From positions 496,001 to 560,000 of the forward strand of contig NZ_CP088923.1 in assembly GCF_021545845.1 (NCBI RefSeq): DNA of 64,000 bases, in the 5' to 3' direction. Source of the stretch: Rhodanobacter thiooxydans. GTDB taxonomy: Bacteria; Pseudomonadota; Gammaproteobacteria; Xanthomonadales; Rhodanobacteraceae. The translations under genes were made by a program, and so were the position numbers. This document shows, piece by piece, positions 60,515 through 64,000 of this stretch. The notes under the pieces are model-generated. The model worked only from the letters and a program-made list of their open reading frames with translations, searched no databases and was not told where the DNA came from. Positions within the stretch are counted from its first letter, which is position 1; each line of letters opens with the position of its first letter.

Positions 60515-61974
60515 TTTTCCGCCGCCCCCGCGCCGAGCCAGCCGCCCTCGAAGCCGGCGCGCTCGAGCCCCTTGCGGATGTACGGATTTTTCTTCATGAC
60601 CTTCCATACGAAGCCGTTGCGCCAGTTCTCGATCATCAGCACGATCGGGCCCTGGTCGATGCCCAGCTGCAGGGTATCGACCCAGCCCACGCCGGGCACC
60701 AGTTTGCCGGTGCGCAGCGTGGTGGGCGTGTGGAAGCTGAGGTTGAAGGCGTCGACGAAGCCGTACTGGTTGTAGATGTACTTGCCGTAGCGCTGCTGCA
60801 TGGTCGCCAGCGCGGGGATCACGAGCTCCGGTGCGAACGCGATCGAACCGGCCGCCGCGGTCGGCGCGATGGTGCCATCGTCGGAAATGTCGTCGAGTCC
60901 GACGCCGCGTGCGGTATAGCCATGGAACGTGCGCTCGCCCTCGGCGCTCTTCACGACCAGGCCGCCGGGCCCGTTGCTGGCGGTGAGGCCCCATACGTTG
61001 GCGCCGTAGCCGGTCCAGTGGCCCGGGTTGGCGATCGCGTAGCTGCGCTGCGCGTAGGTGGCGCGGCGGCTGTTCTCGAAGTAGTCCAGGCCATGCTCGC
61101 GGCTCCAGGCGTCGCGGATGCCGCGGAAGTCGACCCAGCTCTGGCTGTACTGGTGACCGAACATCGGCGCGAAGTTCAGGAAGGTCTGGCCCTGGAAACT
61201 GCCCCAGGTCAGGTGGTTGGTGGACAGCCACGCCGTCCACGCCTCCGGCCCGACCGGGTGGGTCGGCGAGCCGAGCGCGAGGAGGTAGACCAGCATGCCC
61301 TCGTTGTAGCCCTTCCAGTCGGACGGGATGAACTGGCCGCCCGGGGTCCAGCCCATGCTGATCAGCGGCTTGCGCGGCTGCATCCACGGCCAGTCGACGC
61401 GGCGGTAGATGGTGTCGGCGAGCTGGCGGATCTCGGCTTCCTGCGGCGTGTCGCGGTCGTAGTACGACTGCGCGAACAGCACACCGCCGAGCAGCAGGGT
61501 GGTATCCACGCTGGACAGCTCGGTCCAGCGCGCGAAGCGCTTGCCGCTGTGCATGTCGAGGAAGTGGTAGAAGAAACCGTGGTAGCCGCTGGCGTCGTCC
61601 TCGCTGCCGTTCTGCGGCGCATCGGCGAAGAAGCGCAGCGTGGCCAGAGTGCGTTCGACCGCCTGCTGGCGCGTGATGTAGTGGCGCTCCACGCCGATGC
61701 CGTAGGCGGTCAGCCCGAAGCCCACCGCGGCGATCGAGGAGAACGACTGACCCGGCCAGGAGTCGGGCAGCAGCCCGTTCTGCGGGTTGCCGCTCTGCCA
61801 GAACCAGTCGAAGCTGCGCCGCTGGAGATCGTCGACCAGCGCCTGTTGCCGGGCCGGCAGGTCGGCGTAGCCGAGGTTTGGTTGCCGCGCGGTGGCGGGT
61901 GTCTGCCAGCCGGCGCCGAATGCCAGCAGGGCGGTAAGGGCAATCGCGCGCAGGATACGGAAGGATCTGGACAT
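60511..61974 (-). CDS. Secreted glucoamylase-family (GH144-like) glycoside hydrolase
   Basis: A 487-residue protein with a signal peptide (ILRAIALTALLAFGAGWQTP). The glycoamylase-like domain (PF10091 type) is recognised in RRSFDWFWQSGNPQNGLLPD, SSIAAVGFGLTAYGIG, YHGFFYHFLDM and GWTPGGQFIPSDWKGYNEGM. The (alpha/alpha)6 fold and endo-beta-1,2-glucanases (GH144) belong here. ATG 61974. It is likely periplasmic and produces oligosaccharides for the adjoining ABC importer. Confidence 0.85.
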   Translation of the reverse strand: MSRSFRILRAIALTALLAFGAGWQTPATARQPNLGYADLPARQQALVDDLQRRSFDWFWQSGNPQNGLLPDSWPGQSFSSIAAVGFGLTAYGIGVERHYITRQQAVERTLATLRFFADAPQNGSEDDASGYHGFFYHFLDMHSGKRFARWTELSSVDTTLLLGGVLFAQSYYDRDTPQEAEIRQLADTIYRRVDWPWMQPRKPLISMGWTPGGQFIPSDWKGYNEGMLVYLLALGSPTHPVGPEAWTAWLSTNHLTWGSFQGQTFLNFAPMFGHQYSQSWVDFRGIRDAWSREHGLDYFENSRRATYAQRSYAIANPGHWTGYGANVWGLTASNGPGGLVVKSAEGERTFHGYTARGVGLDDISDDGTIAPTAAAGSIAFAPELVIPALATMQQRYGKYIYNQYGFVDAFNLSFHTPTTLRTGKLVPGVGWVDTLQLGIDQGPIVLMIENWRNGFVWKVMKKNPYIRKGLERAGFEGGWLGAGAAEK

Positions 61975-62049
61975 GCTGAAACGCTCTCTCTTGCGGGGGA
62001 GTGTCGGGTGCGGCCCCCGGTGCGATCCAGGGGCGCCGAGTGGGGTATC

Positions 62050-63570
62050 TCAGGCGACCATGGCCGGCGCCGTGCAGCAGCGATCGATGAAGGCCTGGTG
62101 CGCCGGCATCACCTCGACGCAGCTGGCGACCACGTGGCTGACGCTGGCCATGAACCCGGCCAGCTCCGCGTCAGGCATCTGGTCGACCAGCGGGTGGTAG
62201 CTCTGCGGCGCGATGCGCTGGCCCAGCATCACCTGCACCCAGCTCGGGGTCGCGAACATCTCCTCGCCGTCGCGGAAGAAGCGGCCGCTGTCGCGGAACA
62301 AGCGGATGTTGTCCGCCAGCTGCGGGGGGATCGACATCGTGCGGCACTGGTTCCAGAACGGCGTGTCGTCGCGTTCGGTGGCGTGGTAGTGCAGGATCAG
62401 GAAATCGCGGATGTGCTCATACTCGAAGCGCGACTGCGCGTTGTAGCGTTCGATCAGCAGCGGGCTGAAGTCGCGCCGCGGCAGCAGGTTGAGCAGGCGC
62501 GCGATGCCGGACTGGATCATGTAGATGCTGGTCGATTCCAGCGGCTCCAGGAAACCGCCGGCCAGGCCCAGCGCAACCACGTTGCGGTTCCAGGCCTGCC
62601 GGCGCACGCCGGTGGTGAAGCGCAGCAGCCGCGGCTCGCCCATCGGCACGCCGTCGAGGTGGCCGAGCAGGGTGGCGGCGGCCTCGTCGTCGCTGATGTG
62701 GGCGCTGGAATACACGTAGCCGTTGCCGGTGCGGTGCTGCAGCGGGATGCGCCACTGCCAGCCCGCCGGTCGTGCCGACGCGCGGGTGTACGGCGTCGGC
62801 GGGCCGACCTTCTCGCAGGCCACCGCCAGCGCGCGGTCGCACGGCAGCCAGTGGCTGAAATCGAGGTAGCCGGTGTGCAGCGCCTGCTCGATCAGCAGGC
62901 CGCGGAAGCCGGAGCAGTCGATGAACAGCTCGCCCTCGATGCGCTCGCCGTTTTCCAGCACGATCGCCTCGACGAAGCCGTCGTCTGCCCGCAGCACGGT
63001 CTGCGCCACCTTGCCTTCGGTGCGGCGCACGCCGCGCTGCTCGGCGTAGCCGCGCAGGAAGCGCGCGTAGCGACCGGCGTCGAAGTGGTAGGCGTAGGCG
63101 ACGTTGGCCAGCGGCGAGCCCGGCGGCGCGTCGCTGGCCGACGGCATGAAGCGGCCGCGCGGCGCGGCCACCGTGTTCAGCGAATACGCGCCGATCTCGT
63201 CCGCCTTGCCCGCCTGGCGCGCCTTGATCCAGTACTGGTGGAACGGCAGCAGGCCGACGTCGTGGCCGATCGTGCCGAAGCCGTGCACGTAGCTGTCGCC
63301 GAGCCGGCCCCAGTCGTTGAACTGCACGCCGAGCTTGAACGTGCCCTGGGTGTTGCGCACGAACTCGACGTCGTCGATGCCGAGCAGGTTGTTGAACAGC
63401 TTGAGGTGCGGCACGGTGCCCTCGCCCACGCCGACCGTGCCGATCTCCTCCGACTCCACCAGGCGGATCGAGCAGCCGGTGTCGAGCACCTTGGCGAAAG
63501 CGGCGGCGGCCATCCAGCCGGCGGTGCCGCCGCCGACGATGACGATGTTCCTGATGCGCGGGTCGGTCAT
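62050..63570 (-). CDS. Flavin-dependent tryptophan-halogenase homologue
   Basis: A 506-residue protein. The FAD site is IVGGGTAGWMAAAAF; Lys79 in NTQGTFKLGVQF sits exactly where the catalytic Lys79 of PrnA does, and the W-x-W-x-I-P motif is present in its AGWQWRIPLQH form. The gene lies between a TonB-dependent receptor and sugar genes, a setting common for halogenase homologues of Caulobacterales and Xanthomonadales whose substrate is unknown. ATG 63570. Halogenation is therefore plausible, but the real substrate may be unrelated to tryptophan. Confidence 0.88.
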   Translation of the reverse strand: MTDPRIRNIVIVGGGTAGWMAAAAFAKVLDTGCSIRLVESEEIGTVGVGEGTVPHLKLFNNLLGIDDVEFVRNTQGTFKLGVQFNDWGRLGDSYVHGFGTIGHDVGLLPFHQYWIKARQAGKADEIGAYSLNTVAAPRGRFMPSASDAPPGSPLANVAYAYHFDAGRYARFLRGYAEQRGVRRTEGKVAQTVLRADDGFVEAIVLENGERIEGELFIDCSGFRGLLIEQALHTGYLDFSHWLPCDRALAVACEKVGPPTPYTRASARPAGWQWRIPLQHRTGNGYVYSSAHISDDEAAATLLGHLDGVPMGEPRLLRFTTGVRRQAWNRNVVALGLAGGFLEPLESTSIYMIQSGIARLLNLLPRRDFSPLLIERYNAQSRFEYEHIRDFLILHYHATERDDTPFWNQCRTMSIPPQLADNIRLFRDSGRFFRDGEEMFATPSWVQVMLGQRIAPQSYHPLVDQMPDAELAGFMASVSHVVASCVEVMPAHQAFIDRCCTAPAMVA

Positions 63571-63595
63571 GAGAACCTGTGCCGGGGTCGGGTGG

Positions 63596-63629
63596 AAAAA
63601 GCAAAGCCCGCGAGGGGAGCGGGCTTTGC
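63596..63629 (-). terminator. Terminator after the TonB-dependent receptor gene
   Basis: On the minus strand, GCAAAGCCCGC, a 7-nt loop and GCGGGCTTTGC (63601-63629) are followed by TTTTT (63600-63596). It sits between the receptor stop and the halogenase start, so the halogenase is either read through or has its own promoter. Confidence 0.88.
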
Positions 63630-63671
63630 GGTGCTGCCTCTATGGTCGCCTCGATGCCATCCGATGTGGCG

Positions 63672-64000
63672 TCAGAACTTCATGCCGACCGTGAGCTTCA
63701 GCGTGCGCGGCACGAAGGTGATGTTGCCGGTCGGGTTGTACATCGCGGGGTTCGGGTTTGCTACGCCGCCGGAGCCCCAGTTGACCAAGATGTCCGTGTA
63801 GTTCCTGAAGTTGAACACGTTCAGCACGTCGAAGCGGCCGTACAGCTTGATGCCGTGGCCGAGGTCGAAATCCTTGGTCGCCTGGAAGTCGATGTCGCGA
63901 TAGCCGAACGCCTTGCCGCCGACCAGGAACTTGCCGTTGCCCCGCGGCGTGGCCGCCATCGGCGTGCAGCCGCTGCCGTTGGGATAGGTCACGCCGTAGC
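63672..64000 (-). CDS. C-terminal fragment of a TonB-dependent outer-membrane receptor (5' end outside window)
   Basis: The frame is open to the window edge and ends at 63672. The last 109 residues show the closing beta strands of a TonB-dependent receptor (AFGYRDIDFQATKDFDLGHG, IKLYGRFDVLNVFNFRNYTD) and end in LKLTVGMKF, with the terminal Phe needed for outer-membrane insertion by BAM. The receptor probably takes up the sugar handled by the genes downstream. Confidence 0.88.
   Translation of the reverse strand, partial: YGVTYPNGSGCTPMAATPRGNGKFLVGGKAFGYRDIDFQATKDFDLGHGIKLYGRFDVLNVFNFRNYTDILVNWGSGGVANPNPAMYNPTGNITFVPRTLKLTVGMKF

Noticed and set aside
60424..63801. A 1125-codon plus-strand frame
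   Set aside because: Antisense to the glucoamylase-family and halogenase genes, both with clear family motifs; no start signal or domain of its own.

Overview
The window is chromosomal DNA of a high-GC gammaproteobacterium of the Xanthomonadales. Rhodanobacteraceae (Rhodanobacter, Dyella or Frateuria type) fits best. Four things point there: a xanthomonadin/aryl-polyene type pigment locus with a XanB2-like chorismatase, the gene order lptM-dapF-DUF484-xerC-hslV-hslU, GTAG-type REP sequences, and TonB-dependent receptor/tryptophan-halogenase-like loci. The genus is an inference. No rRNA, tRNA or CRISPR array was seen.

Positions 1 to about 9,350 are visibly less GC-rich and look like the right part of an integrated mobile element. 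They hold a membrane-protein fragment, a MORN-repeat lipoprotein, a YqaJ-type recombination exonuclease with a cysteine-rich partner, and a 30-residue membrane peptide. On the opposite strand lie an inovirus Gp2/YfjJ-like replication initiator, a DUF3987 P-loop protein and three small DNA-binding-type proteins. No integrase is visible, so the other end lies upstream of the window.

From 9,475 the genes are core host genes: queD, a phasin, the complete ATP synthase operon atpIBEFHAGDC (10.6-18.0 kb), a TonB-like lipoprotein and glmU. At 20.3-30.8 kb is a type II fatty-acid-like aryl-polyene cluster: chorismatase, ACP, membrane protein, two dehydratases, acyltransferase, LolA-like protein, MMPL exporter, ketoreductase, GT2, and a KS/chain-length-factor pair. 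Then follow a YdcF-like protein, a frameshifted small gene, hemF, mnmE, a ribokinase-type kinase, hslUV, xerC, DUF484, dapF and lptM.

At 42.0-46.9 kb lies an operon for the lower mevalonate pathway: diphosphomevalonate decarboxylase, phosphomevalonate kinase, one polypeptide joining class II HMG-CoA reductase to mevalonate kinase, and type I IPP isomerase. The genes overlap or abut, so they are probably co-expressed. HMG-CoA synthase and thiolase are not in the window. Next come a GNAT/RimK-like divergent pair, aroE, a gamma-carbonic anhydrase, opdA, a cold-shock protein, xthA, a UPF0149 protein and a pirin. The window ends with a minus-strand carbohydrate locus: a TonB-dependent receptor (cut by the window end), a flavin-dependent halogenase homologue, a glucoamylase-family protein, and an ABC importer without its ATPase.

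Intergenic DNA is rich in structured repeats: GTAG-type REP pairs, a near-perfect 51-bp inverted repeat after hemF, heptamer (GGGATTC) inverted pairs inside the ATP synthase operon, CCCTCCCC-type and CGTCATCCCGG-type pairs, and a set of short hairpins with different stems but a shared TCC loop.
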